Shown: one piece after another, positions 34,001-44,100 of the stretch
How the letters are laid out: every line of letters begins with the position of its first letter
How positions within the stretch are numbered: the stretch's first letter is position 1
DNA from: Closterium sp. Naga37s-1
Lineage: Eukaryota; Streptophyta; Zygnematophyceae; Desmidiales; Closteriaceae
DNA length: 64,000 nt
Assembly (NCBI GenBank): GCA_947471745.1
Contig: CANJKZ010000010.1
Coordinates: 3,831,501 to 3,895,500, forward strand
Reading direction: 5' to 3'
The notes under the pieces: generated by a model
Databases searched by the model: none
What the model saw: only the letters and a program-made list of their open reading frames with translations
What the model was told of the DNA's origin: nothing
Position numbers and translations under genes: made by a program

Positions 34001-36882
34001 TCGTCAAACGTGACGTCCTGGGAGGACAGAACACGGCGAGAGGTGGGGTGGTAGAACTGCCACCCTGGCGCGTCAGGGGGGAAGCCAAGGAAGACGCAAG
34101 GAGCAGCACGAGGGGACAGCTTGTCCGCAGACAAGTCGCGGACAAACGCCCGAGATCCCCAGACACGGAACGCAGACGCATCGCCAACCTTCCCCGTCCA
34201 CAGCAAAGCAGGGGAGGTCTCCGGTCTGGAGACCCTAGGGTGAAGGTTGATCTGATGCGCCGCGTACCGAACCGCAAACGGCCACAGAAAATGGGGGGCA
34301 ACCGCATGCATCATGGACGTACGGGCGACGTCCATGACCATGCCAATGCGGCGCTCAGCAATCCCATTTTGCTGTGGAGAGTCCGGAAGCGTGAAGGTCT
34401 GGCGGATGCCTCGTGCTCGACAGTAGGCTCGCAGAAGGCCAGAGGAGAACTCTCCACCTCTGTCAGAGTGCAGACGCAGAACAGGAAAGTCCGAACCGAA
34501 GCTCTGCCTGAGCTGGAGACGAGCTGCGCGGATCCAGTCGATCAACACCTCAGTGACATCACCCTTGCTGCGCAAGGGGAAGACTGTGGTGTAACGCGAG
34601 TAGTCGTCAACCACCAGCAGGAAGTAGCGCTCGTGACCCTGTCCACGGACGCGGGCCGGGCCCCACACGTCCATGTGAAGCGTCTGCAGCGGGGCCTCTG
34701 TCGGAGGAAACTGGGAGGAGTGAGGGGCAGCCCGCTGCCGCCCCTCGACACAGGGGACGCAGGTAGGGCCAGGCCCCGGAGGAAGGGGAGGGAGGGACCG
34801 GGGAAGACCAGAGACAAGGACACGGGAGGCCATGCCTCGGAGACGAAGCAGGGAGGGGTGACCAAGGCGGTGGTGCCAGAGGAGAGTCTCGTGAGACAGG
34901 AGGCGACACGAACAGGGGGCAGACTCAGGACCAGACCTGGACGCTGCAGCAAACACCTGACCTGACGCAGCTACCTGACCAGACGCAGTGACTGGAGGAG
35001 ACGCAGTGGTCAGGGTGTACAGGCTCGACCCCGGCCGACGGGTAAACGTGGCCAGGTGTCGGCCAGTCCGAGCGTCCGTGCAGTGGGTCACCCGCTGACT
35101 CCCAGGAGTGAACTGGTGAACCCCCGCATCCTGTAGGTCAGCACCACTCACCAAGTTCGTAGAGAACGAGGGGAGGTAAAGACCAGACAGGGTGCCAGAG
35201 GGGGCCGCCGGACACGGGAGGACAGTGGAGAAGTGAGCAAGGACAGGACCCCCAGAGGGGTCTGCCAGAGAGACCGCAACTGGCCGGCCAAGCGGCGTGA
35301 GTGTGGTGCGGTCTCGAAAGAAGGAGCGAGAAGCCCCCGAGTCAAGGGTGAAGGTGTGGGAGGCCGAGGCCGACGCAGAACCTGAGAGAGCAGACTCACC
35401 AGCACCTGAGGGAGCAGACGCACCTAGAGCAGCTGCCTCGCTAGCACCTAGAGCAGCAGCCTCACCAGTACCTAGAGCAGCAGTCTCAATGCCCGGGTCG
35501 GGCGGAAAACACCGGTAACAGTCACCCTCATCACTAATAGTCACAGTATACATGGCAGCAAGAATAGCATCAAAGTCAAGGTCAAAGACAACCACACCCA
35601 CCCTAGACAGCTCACCCCAGCGGGGGATCTCAGTGGCCTCAGGGAACTGGTGACGCCAAGCGTCCGTCAGGCGGCCAAAGCAGCGCTGGGTGGAGTGCGC
35701 ACCCCCGCACTGCTCACCCGCGCGGTCGCCGGTGCGGAGGACGTAGGTGCACTGACCAGTACCCCCACCCCTCTGGCGTGCAGCGTACCACTCACGGAGC
35801 TGCTGAGGGGAGGGGATGTCACGAGTGCGCTGCTGCTGCTGCTGCTGCTGCTGGCGCTGACCACCACCGGAGCCGACTCTCTGCGCAGCGCCACCCCGAC
35901 CAGCTCCACCTCCTCCGCCGCCTCCTCCTCCACCGCCGCCACCTCCGCTCCCACCGCCACCGCCGCCGCCGCCTCCGCCTCCACTGCCACCACCGACACC
36001 TCCACCCCCGCCACCACCCCCACCGCCACCCCCACCCCCTCCACCGCCTCCACCGCCGCCTCCACCGCCCCCGCTAGCTCCTCCAGTGCCCCTGCCCCCC
36101 TTGCCCTTGCCAGGGCGGCGTCTCCCGCTAGGGGTAGACGCCGCACCGACCGACTCAAGCCCAACGAGGTCGGCCGCAGCAGCAGAGGCAACAGAGGGCA
36201 AAAGGGGGGAGGGGGAACACCCCTCAAAGATGGGGGTGCGAGGGTCACCACGAGAGGCTCCTACAGCTACTATGCTCTTCTCTGCTGCTAGGAGGGACTT
36301 CTCGAGGAGGTCAACGGTGAGAGTGGTGGGGCAAACAGAGAGGAAGTGGTCCCTGACTACGCGAAGGGAGTCAGGGAGCCGGGTGACTATGTAGTAGAGG
36401 GTGATGTACATGGGGGGGGGGTTCTTGGCGCAGAACTCTGCAGGAAGCGCAGCGCGGTAGCGAGTGTCACTAGTGCGGAGGTGCGTAATGAGGTCAGCGA
36501 CTGTGGGAAAGGCAGCAAGGTCAGGGAAGAGTTACGGTAGCATGAGGCGGCTAAGTGCAGCAGTGGCAGGGGAGGAGTAGCGCGCAACTACAGCGTCGTA
36601 CAAGGTCTGAGCACTCTTGTACTGGCTAAAGTGCGCACGCTCAGAGGTAGGTAGGTGGCGACGCACATCAAGACGTGCAGCAGCATCGCGCGTGGCCCAC
36701 TGGGAGCGAACAGTGGCGTCAGCAGCAGCAGCGGGGGCAGGAGAGGCACCAGAAGTGAGGTCAAAGAGGGAGAGGCCGTCTGCCCTGTCGCACTGTAAGA
36801 AAAGCTGCAGGTCATCTATCCAGACGTCAAAGTCAATGGCCCGACCCTCAGCGTCAAAAGCGAGGACACTAGGGGTAGCCAT
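31012..36882 (-). pseudogene. Copia B Gag-Pol, one frame with two nonsense codons
   Basis: From the ATG at 36882 (MATPSVLAFDAEG) to the TGA at 31012 there is a single frame of about 1,957 codons, interrupted by TAA at 36532-36534 and TAG at 33592-33594. Order: Copia Gag (WIDDLQLFLQCD, DLLEKSLLAAEKSI); a poly-Gly tract; SPQQLREWY and a Cys/His segment; protease FTLDSGASRSFF; pre-integrase WHHRLGHPSLL; integrase LHMDVWGP, LHSDRGGEFSS and SPQQNGIAERR; a repetitive Gly/Ala/Glu-Pro-Gly linker; RT with GSLHEEIWLRRPPGF and YVDDLVFAT; RNase H with HADASWADD, CEAEIYAG and YVDNKAM. The second stop sits where the related motif has Gln (LSP-stop-ELREWF compare SPQQLREWY). It could not make full Gag-Pol without readthrough. 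Confidence 0.9.
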
Positions 36883-36954
36883 GACAGCAGTAGACTAGCA
36901 GCGCAAACAGTAGGGTGAGGGCAGTGCTGTGAAAGGGGCGCTGCTCTTACCGGA

Positions 36955-37195
36955 CAGGGCGGCTCGGGTGGCTCGGCTGTAGGGCGGCTCGGCGGCTCGG
37001 TTGCTGGGCGGCTCGGCGGCTCGGCTGCTGGGCGGCTCGGCGGCTCGGCTGCTGGGCGGCTCGGCGGCTCGGCTGCTGGGCGGCTCGGCTGCTGGGCGGC
37101 TCGGCTGCTGGGCGGCTCGGCTGCTGGGCGGCTCGGCTGCTGGGCGGCTCGGCGGCTGGGCGGCTTGGCTGCTGGGCGGCTCGGCGGGGCCGCTG
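36955..37195. repeat. Repeat 1 in Copia B leader
   Basis: Tandem copies of units built from gctgctgggcggctcggcg fill the part of the leader nearest gag. The open frames across it are Arg/Pro/Ala repeats and not proteins. Confidence 0.85.
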
Positions 37196-37254
37196 AGAGG
37201 GCGGCGTCCGGGGCCGCTGGGAGGAGGCGGCGGGGCCGCTGAGAGGAGGCGGCG

Positions 37255-37975
37255 GGGCCGCAAAGGTAGGTGGCGGGGCCGCAGGTAGGTGGCGGGGCCG
37301 CATGTAGGTGGCGGGGCCGCTGGTAGATGGCGGGGCCGCACAGGCAAGTGGCGGGGCCGCGGAGGTAGGTGGCGGGGCCACACAGGTAGGTGGCGGGGCC
37401 GCGGAGGTAGGTGGCGGGGCCGCACAGTGAGGTGGCGGGGCCGCGAAGGTAGGTGGCGGGGCCGCACAGGTAGGTGGCGGGGCCGCGGAGGTAGGTGGCG
37501 GGGCCGCACAGGTAGGTGGCGGGGCCGCGAAGGTAGGTGGCGGGGCCGCACAGGTAGGTGGCGGGGCCGCGGAGGTAGGTGGCGGGGCCGCACAGTTAGG
37601 TGGCGGGGCCGCGAAGGTAGGTGGCGGGGCCGCACAGGTAGGTGGCGGGGCCGCGGAGGTAGGTGGCGGGGCCGCACAGGTAGGTGGCGGGGCCGCGAAG
37701 GTAGGTGGCGGGGCCGCACAGGTAGGTGGCGGGGCCGCGGAGGTAGGTGGCGGGGCCGCACAGGTAGGTGGCGGGGCCGCGAAGGTAGGTGGCGGGGCCG
37801 CACAGGTAGGTGGCGGGGCCGCGGAGGTAGGTGGCGGGGCCGCACAGTTAGGTGGCGGGGCCGCGAAGGTAGGTGGCGGGGCCGCACAGGTAGGTGGCGG
37901 GGCCGCGGAGGTAGGTGGCGGGGCCGCACAGGTAGGTGGCGGGGCCGCGAAGGTAGGTGGCGGGGCCGCGTAAGG
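37255..37975. repeat. Repeat 2 in Copia B leader, 21/42-bp unit
   Basis: About 34 tandem copies of a 21-bp unit of the form gtaggtggcggggccgcNNNa are present. Successive copies alternate between cacag and cggag/cgaag variants, giving a higher-order 42-bp and in places 84-bp period. The array lies between the primer-binding site and gag start. Short gggcgcgac repeats (37,985-38,032) follow. Confidence 0.9.
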
Positions 37976-38161
37976 TGGCGATGGGCGCGACGGGCGCGAC
38001 GGGCGCGACGGGCGCGACGGGCGCGACGGGCCGAAAGGGCAGCGCGAAGGGCCGTAGGGGCGGCGCGACTCGGGCCGGAGCAAAACGCGCTCCGGGCAGG
38101 AAAAAAAATAATAATAATTTCGTGGTGGTGGGCCCTAGGAATCGTTCCCACTAGGGAACCT

Positions 38162-38172
38162 GCTCGATACCA
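38162..38172 (-). other. Copia B primer-binding site
   Basis: In element sense the first bases after the 5' LTR are TGGTATCGAGC, close to the initiator Met-tRNA-complementary site used by plant Copia elements. Confidence 0.75.
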
Positions 38173-38298
38173 TGAGAAGAAACGAGGAATGAAAATGACT
38201 AAGTGAAAGTTGGGTACAAAAAGCAAACCCTAGAAAACTGTACCCCATATGTGCCACCCCACTATAGCCTACAGTAGCTATGTCATATAAATCTGACA
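38173..38298 (-). repeat. Copia B 5' LTR
   Basis: This is the 5' copy of the 126-bp LTR, with TG...CA ends. Confidence 0.95.
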
Positions 38299-40352
38299 GG
38301 GAAGTCACCCTTGGGGAGTGTCTTGCGCTTGAAAAACACCCACGGCTTCAGCTTCTCGCCCGTCGCCGTGCACGCAAGCATGATGGTCACTCTCTCCTTC
38401 TAGTACCCACTGCTGCGGATGGGCACCGACCTCACGCCCGTCTGCTCCACAGTGGTCGTCGCCGGCATCTCCAACCACAGCGGTGTCTGGTCGGCGTTGA
38501 TTATGTAGCGGTTGTCAATGTCGTATTCGTTCCGGGCGTCACGTACGTACTGCCAAAAATCCTTGCACTGCTCAGCCACGTCTGCGGAACAGGGAGATAA
38601 GTACACATAGTAGACCAAATTAGTATCATGCACAGGAGACATGCGAAAAAGAAACTAAGCATAATCGGGATAAATCAAAATCAGCAGTAGACGACCCACT
38701 TACGCTCCAGTGTTTTCTGCGCCACCTTTGTTTTCATGCGCACGGTGAGGTTCCACCGCTTGCGGAACCACTCCGTCCACCGCTGACTGCCTTTCCACTT
38801 GACGTCCGGGAAGAGAACCTTCATCACTTCTTTGGACCACTCTTGCAGCCGGCCGACCGAAACCGCAACTCCGCGGCGTCGCCTGTCGAGGAGTTGCGCG
38901 TACACCTTTAACTCCATGGGGCGGTACCAAGACGCCCTCCCGCGCCCGTGAAGTCGCATCCGTGCTCCGTGTGCAGCCTTGAGCGCCTCCGCTTGGGCTT
39001 TCCATTCTGTCAGAAATTTTCGGTGTATGCCTGACTCCCGCGCCACTTCGCTCACCGAAGCCGCAAGCTCGAGCCGCACGAGCCACCTCAACTTCTCCTG
39101 GGCGGTGTAGGACTGCCGCTTATGTTGACTCTGCTTGTGCCTGGGGGAGGGGGGGCGGGCATCTCGATTCTCGGTAGACGGGTGGGGGCGTTTTTTGTTA
39201 AGGGGCGAATACGTCGGTATCGGCATCTTCGCGCGTGGTGCGTCGCGCCACCAGGACTCCACACCGTCCTCGTCCTCGGCAGTTGTGTCACGGTCGGGGA
39301 ACACATCTTCCTCGTCGCCCGCAGCACCGGCGCCACCAGCTTCACCGTCGCCTCCAGCTTCGCCGGCGCCGCTGTCATGTTTATCGGCGGCCACATCATC
39401 GTCGGCGCCCACAGCCGACTCATCCCACGCGCAGGATTCAGGTTGTCCCCACCGTGGTGCAGGCGCCGGAGCTTGGATGCGTGCATCGGGGGCCTTGGGT
39501 GTGTCCGCTTCAGCTAACCATTCGTCGAACGTGGCCGGTAAATACAGTTCGAGCACGGGCCGTTGGTGAGCACCTGCCGTAACAGACCCAGGCGGATTCG
39601 GAGGAGCGGGAGGTGCGGGAGGAGCGGGTGGAGCAGGAGGCGCAGGAGGAGCAGGAGGAGCAGGGGGTGCAGGGGGATCTGGTGGCACTAGAGGCGCTGG
39701 TGGCTCACGGGTATACCACCCGTCCTCGGTAAGTCGCCATGTGCGGCGGGGCTTTTTCTTGAAGAGGATGTGAGTCCCACTAAATTCCGCCATGGCTTCG
39801 CCTGCCAGGCGGGGTTGACAAGAAACTGAATGAAAAAAATCAGAGAAGAGGGTGAAGAAATGGGCAACGACGGTGACCCCTGCTGCGTGGCGGCTCGGGT
39901 TCCTCGTCGATGACAGGCAGGAAACCCCCGCCTACTCCCGTAGAGGCGCCTGCGTGGCAGCATCTACGCTGCGCTGGCAGGGAATTTTGCCGAACCTTCG
40001 AGATGGTTCTGCCCGAATGCACATGCAACGCAGCGCATGCGGCTCTGATTGGGCCGCACGGCAACATCCTCGTCACGGCTGTCACTGTCGATGTTTCCAG
40101 ACAACATTGTGCGGTGGGAAACCGAACCGCTGCGGTTTCTGCCTGAAAACCATGCACGATCCCACTTGGTGCATGGTTGGTTGAATTCGCCTTATTGAGA
40201 GCTTCACAATGGTGTGTTTAAAATTGACTTTCATTTTATCCTTTATACAAGCGCATGCGCTTATATATCAGACTCAATTATAAGCGCACCCCCCCCCAAA
40301 AACCAGGTTTTATTATAAGCGCAGGTGCGCTTATATCCGGGGTATTACGGTA

Positions 40353-41194
40353 CTTGCCTTCTTTTGTAGGCATTCATATAATATGAATATAGTTTACCCA
40401 TACCACTTGCATAAATGTCAACTTCACTAGTTCAACAGTTGTGAATCCACTAGATCAATATCGCGTACATACCTTATTTGCCAATGATTTCGCTGATTAA
40501 TGTGTAGTGGAATACGTTTCAGTAAGGTCCTCTGCGTTCTGATACGCTTTGTCCTCTGCGTTCTGATAAGCGTTTGGGTAGGTTATCGAGGAGTAGAGAA
40601 TCTGTTAGAACGGACTTGGATGTTTTCAAGGCTGTGCCCAGGTTGCCTTAAAGCGACGGGCAACTTTTGGCAGTGTTGGGTTCAGAAGTTTTTTTTTTGA
40701 ACCAGGCTTGCCAGCGCGAAAGTGCTGGCTGGCGAAAACCAGGATTTCGTGCGGACACTTTCCATCCGCAGTAACAGTTCGCCAGGGTTCCGGGTTTTGG
40801 GTGGCAAATGTGCACCGTCGCTTTAATGAAACAACTGCAATGCCATTGACTCGAGGAAGTTGTAGGAAGATTAGAGCAAGTAGTTGATCCATGGCAGTGA
40901 CAATCGACGAATGTAGTCAGCAATACTCGTTTGACTACTGGAGCTTTGTCGTTGGCGGCTAGAGCATTTATCGCTTTGATTGTTCGAGCAGGAATATCCA
41001 AGCTATTACGCAGCTAGTGAGTGTTTCTAATCTACGGTCCACATCGCATCCTCTTCGAGTCGAGTTTAACGATGTCTCCTAACGCCGTAACGCGCCTTTC
41101 TGGCATCACTCACGCGTTTTGAGTCGACTCAGAACAGTTTAACACTGTCTCCTAGCGCGTAACGCGTCTTCCTGGTATCACTCACGCGGTCGCA
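40353..41194. other. Region upstream of the ELAPOR-like gene
   Basis: I recognise no coding exon here. Two tandem copies of a roughly 70-bp segment (gtttaac.atgtctcctaac...) lie at about 41,067-41,190; between them is the first palindrome of the TTTTGAG family (41,117-41,130). Upstream exons of the ELAPOR-like gene, including a signal peptide, may lie here or beyond the pogo element, but I could not identify them. Confidence 0.5.
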
Positions 41195-44100
41195 TTGCCT
41201 GCCGAACCATCCCTTCCTGCCCTAGCACCTGCTTCTGAAACATCCGCCGCACCGCCTTCCGAACCACCCTCGGAACCTCCCTCTGGGCCTCCTGCCGAAA
41301 CTCCATCCGAAGCACCTGACTTAGGTTCGGAAGAGGGCGAGGAGCCGTTGCCAGCCATCCCCGAGCCTAGCTCCCTGGTGTGCCAGCTGTCGGACTATAC
41401 GAGAGTATCCGGTCCATGCCAAGGTGAGTAAAGGTGCAAGAAAAGCCTTTTGTTGTGTCCTTGTGCAAAGGTGAGCGAAGCCTCGAGACGAGAGAATGTT
41501 GTTCCCGAGCCTAGCTCACTGGGTCGCAGCTGTACCAGAGTATATATACGGTCCCTGCCAAGGTGAGAGAAGGCTCAAGAAGAGCGTTTCGTGTGTCTGT
41601 CTCAAGGTGAGACCTGTGTTAGGTTGAGGTCCGTCTCAAGGTGAGACCTGTGTTAGGCTGAGGTCCGTCTTAAGGTGAGACCTGTGTTAGGCTGAGGTCC
41701 GTCTTAAGGTGAGACCTGTGTTAGGCTGAGGTCCGTCTTAAGGTGAGACCTGTGTTAGGCTGAGGTCCGTCTTAAGGTGAGACCTGTGTTAGGCTGAGGT
41801 CCGTCTTAAGGTGAGACCTGTGCTAGGCTGAGGTCCGTCTTAAGGTGAGACCTGTGGTAGGCTGAGGTCCGTCTTAAGGTGAGACCTGTGTTAGGCTGAG
41901 GTCCGTCTTAAGGTGAGACCTGTGTTAGGCTGAGGTCCGTCTTAAGGTGAGACCTGTGGTAGGCTGAGGTCCGTCTTAAGGTGAGACCTGTGGTGGGCTG
42001 AGGTCCGTCTTAAGGTGAGACCTGTGTTAGGCTGAGGTCCGTCTTAAGGTGAGACCTGTGTTAGGCTGAGGTCCGTCTTAAGGTGAGACCTGTGGTAGGC
42101 TGAGGTCCGTCTTAAGGTGAGACCTGTGGTGGGCTGAGGTCCGTCTTAAGGTGAGACCTCTGGTAGGCTGAGGTGAGGTCTGTGTCAAGGTGTGAAACTG
42201 TCCAAGTTACGGTAAGTGTTTGATGTATCCCTCCCTATCAATGTGAATTCCCTGCCAATGAAGCCATAAGTTGCCTGCTGCTTCTCCCCCCTGTTTCATC
42301 CCCTCCTTTGCGCCCACCATTGCTGCTCCAGGTCAGCAGCGGCGGCGCATCTATCTACTTCATCTGCTCAAGGTCCGCAACTGCACCGACCCCTCCCAGC
42401 CGAACCTTGTGTCTTCCCGTTTCTCCTGCTCCTCCATATTATCGCTCTTGCCCCTGCCCCCGTACCCCCACTACCCATCCCCAGGTCAGCAGAGGCGCAT
42501 CTTCTCCAACAAAGGCCAACTGCACCGATCCCTTGGAGTGTAGTGGACCTCTCCTGCGTACCCCTCCTCCTGCTGCTTCCCCACACTGTCTCCCGCCTCT
42601 GCCTCTGTACCCCCACCATCCCTCTCCAGGTCAGCAGCGGCGCATCTTCTCCAACAAAGCCCGCAACTGCACCGACCCCTTGGAGTGCAGTGAACCCCAC
42701 CTGCTGCTTCCCCACACTGTCTCCCACCTCTGCCCCCACTACCACCACCCCTCTCCAGGTCAGCAGCGGCGCATATTCTTCAACAAGGCCCGCAACTGCA
42801 CCAACCCGACCCGTACAATTGAAAACATGTTTCACCCCTCCTCTGCACCCACCATTGCTGCTGCAGGTCAGCAGCGGCGCATTTTCTCCAACAAGGCCCG
42901 CAACTGCACCGACCCCTTCCTGCTGAGCTTCCCGTTTCCCCCCTGCATCTCCTTCACTCCAGGCCGTGTCTCTTTCCCCTGCCCCCACCACTCGCCTCCT
43001 CTCCAGGTCAGCAGAGGCGCATATTCTTCAACAAGGCCCGCAACTGCACCGACCCCTTCCCGCTGAACCTCTCTCCTCGACCTGAGCCTTGCGGTGAGTG
43101 GCTCTGCGGTGCGATAGTTCGCTCTGCAGTGAGATGCTTTGCGGTGAGGTGCTCTGAAGTGAGTTGCCCTGCCCTGCAGTGAGCTGCGTCGGCACATGGA
43201 ATGATTGACCTCTGAGGTGCCTCAAAAGTCAGGTGCACCGACCTCTCGCCTCGACCTGAACCCTGCGGTGAGCTTCTGGTGGACCGTGGTTTAAGGGTAT
43301 TAGGGTGAGGTGGTGGACCGCGGCTTTAGGGTTTTAGGGTGAGAATAAGGACCACGGCCTTAGGGTGTAGGGAGCGACCGAACAAGCTTTGAATATGTAT
43401 CCCTAAACCTCAACCCAACCCATACCGTGGTGGTATGATTTCTAGTATGTACGCCAGACCTGAGCCCAAATTGATATCATTGTATCATATCAACCGTAGG
43501 CCCAGGAGGAGAAGATGACTGCGTGGCACCAGACCAGACGACTGCACACCAGCACGGCGGCACGCACAGCAGAGGACCGCGGGTACAAGTAAGGGAAGTG
43601 TCACAATGTCATGGCTGGCTGTGCGTGTAGTGGTGAGTCTATTTTTGAGTCGACTCAAAAATGTCATGGCTGGCTGTGTGTTCATCCATATGTGCATCCC
43701 ATCCCACCCAATACCCATTGCATGGCATAACATGCCGTGACAGACATCTGTGCACACCCGTGTGTGTGCGCTGTGCCTGTGCCTCTCTCCTCCCGTACAG
43801 ACTGCACACCAGAGGACTACGAGCGCAAGTATGTCAAGGCAGGCAATCACATGGCACTTTTCTAGTGGCTGGACCGTGCCGTAACCATGTGACCACGCCT
43901 GTGTGTGCGCCCTTGTCTCTCCTCCCGTGCAGACTGCACGCCAGAGGACTATGAGAGCAAATACGTCAAGGCAGACAATGGCAGGCGAGGGCCTGACAAT
44001 GTGCCAGCGGCCGTATCCCATACCCATATGTCTTCACGCCTGTGTGTTTGCTGTTGCCTCTCTCCTCCCGTGCAGACTGCACGCCAGAGGACTATGAGAG

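Larger units (their letters stand above)
30677..38298 (-). mobile_element. Copia element B, nearly intact, 7,622 bp
   Basis: The 126-bp LTRs at 30677-30802 and 38173-38298 differ at a single base (aaaaagAaaacc versus aaaaagCaaacc). The target duplication GGGAA lies at 30672-30676 and 38299-38303, inside the pogo transposase. The primer site in element sense is TGGTATCGAGC, beside the right LTR; a polypurine tract (TATGGGGGTG) precedes the left LTR. A 1.3-kb repeat-filled leader separates the primer site from gag. Confidence 0.95.
29908..39793 (-). pseudogene. Pogo-like DDE transposase split by Copia B
   Basis: The exons are 39793-38704, 38581-38299 continuing at 30671-30667, 30594-30262 and 30167-29908. 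They are GT-AG, in phase and predict 656 residues once the insertion is ignored. The N-terminus has a Pro/Ala-repeat tract and a helix-turn-helix region (SYTAQEKLRWLVRLEL, VARESGIHRKFLTEWK) with a CENP-B-like second half (QRWTEWFRKRWNLTVRMKTK). Catalytic Asp residues sit in INADQTPLW, MLVLDSYRGHL and ADLQPLDVSINKSFKA. The C-terminus is acidic. Two lesions break it: a TAG codon at 38400-38402 and the 7.6-kb Copia inserted in exon 2 with GGGAA duplicated. Confidence 0.87.
29630..40350 (-). mobile_element. Pogo/Tigger-like transposon with nested Copia
   Basis: The left end reads CCGTATGGCCCCGGATATAA from 29630. The right end, read inward on the minus strand from 40350, is CCGTAATACCCCGGATATAA, so the inverted repeats match over about 26 bp except near positions 6-9. 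A TA dinucleotide flanks each end (29628-29629 and 40351-40352), the classic Tc1/mariner/pogo target. Subterminal ttataagcgca motifs recur on both sides (29,650-29,760; 40,245-40,335). Without the nested Copia (30677-38298 plus one 5-bp duplicate) the element is about 3.1 kb. Confidence 0.9.

Noticed and set aside
36895-38226. Open frames of 305-443 codons in the Copia B leader
   Set aside because: They are translations of the 21-bp repeat in several frames and both strands, with no domain.
6173-38402. Stop-codon reassignment (TAG/TAA read as Gln, as in some ulvophyte algae)
   Set aside because: The DUF3172 protein and the ERD15-like C-terminus end sensibly at TAG, and the gypsy frame is broken by TGA. 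Point mutation explains the data better than a variant code.
41600-42185. Possible CRISPR array (regular 34-bp spacing)
   Set aside because: There are no unique spacers between repeats; it is a simple tandem repeat in a eukaryotic intron.
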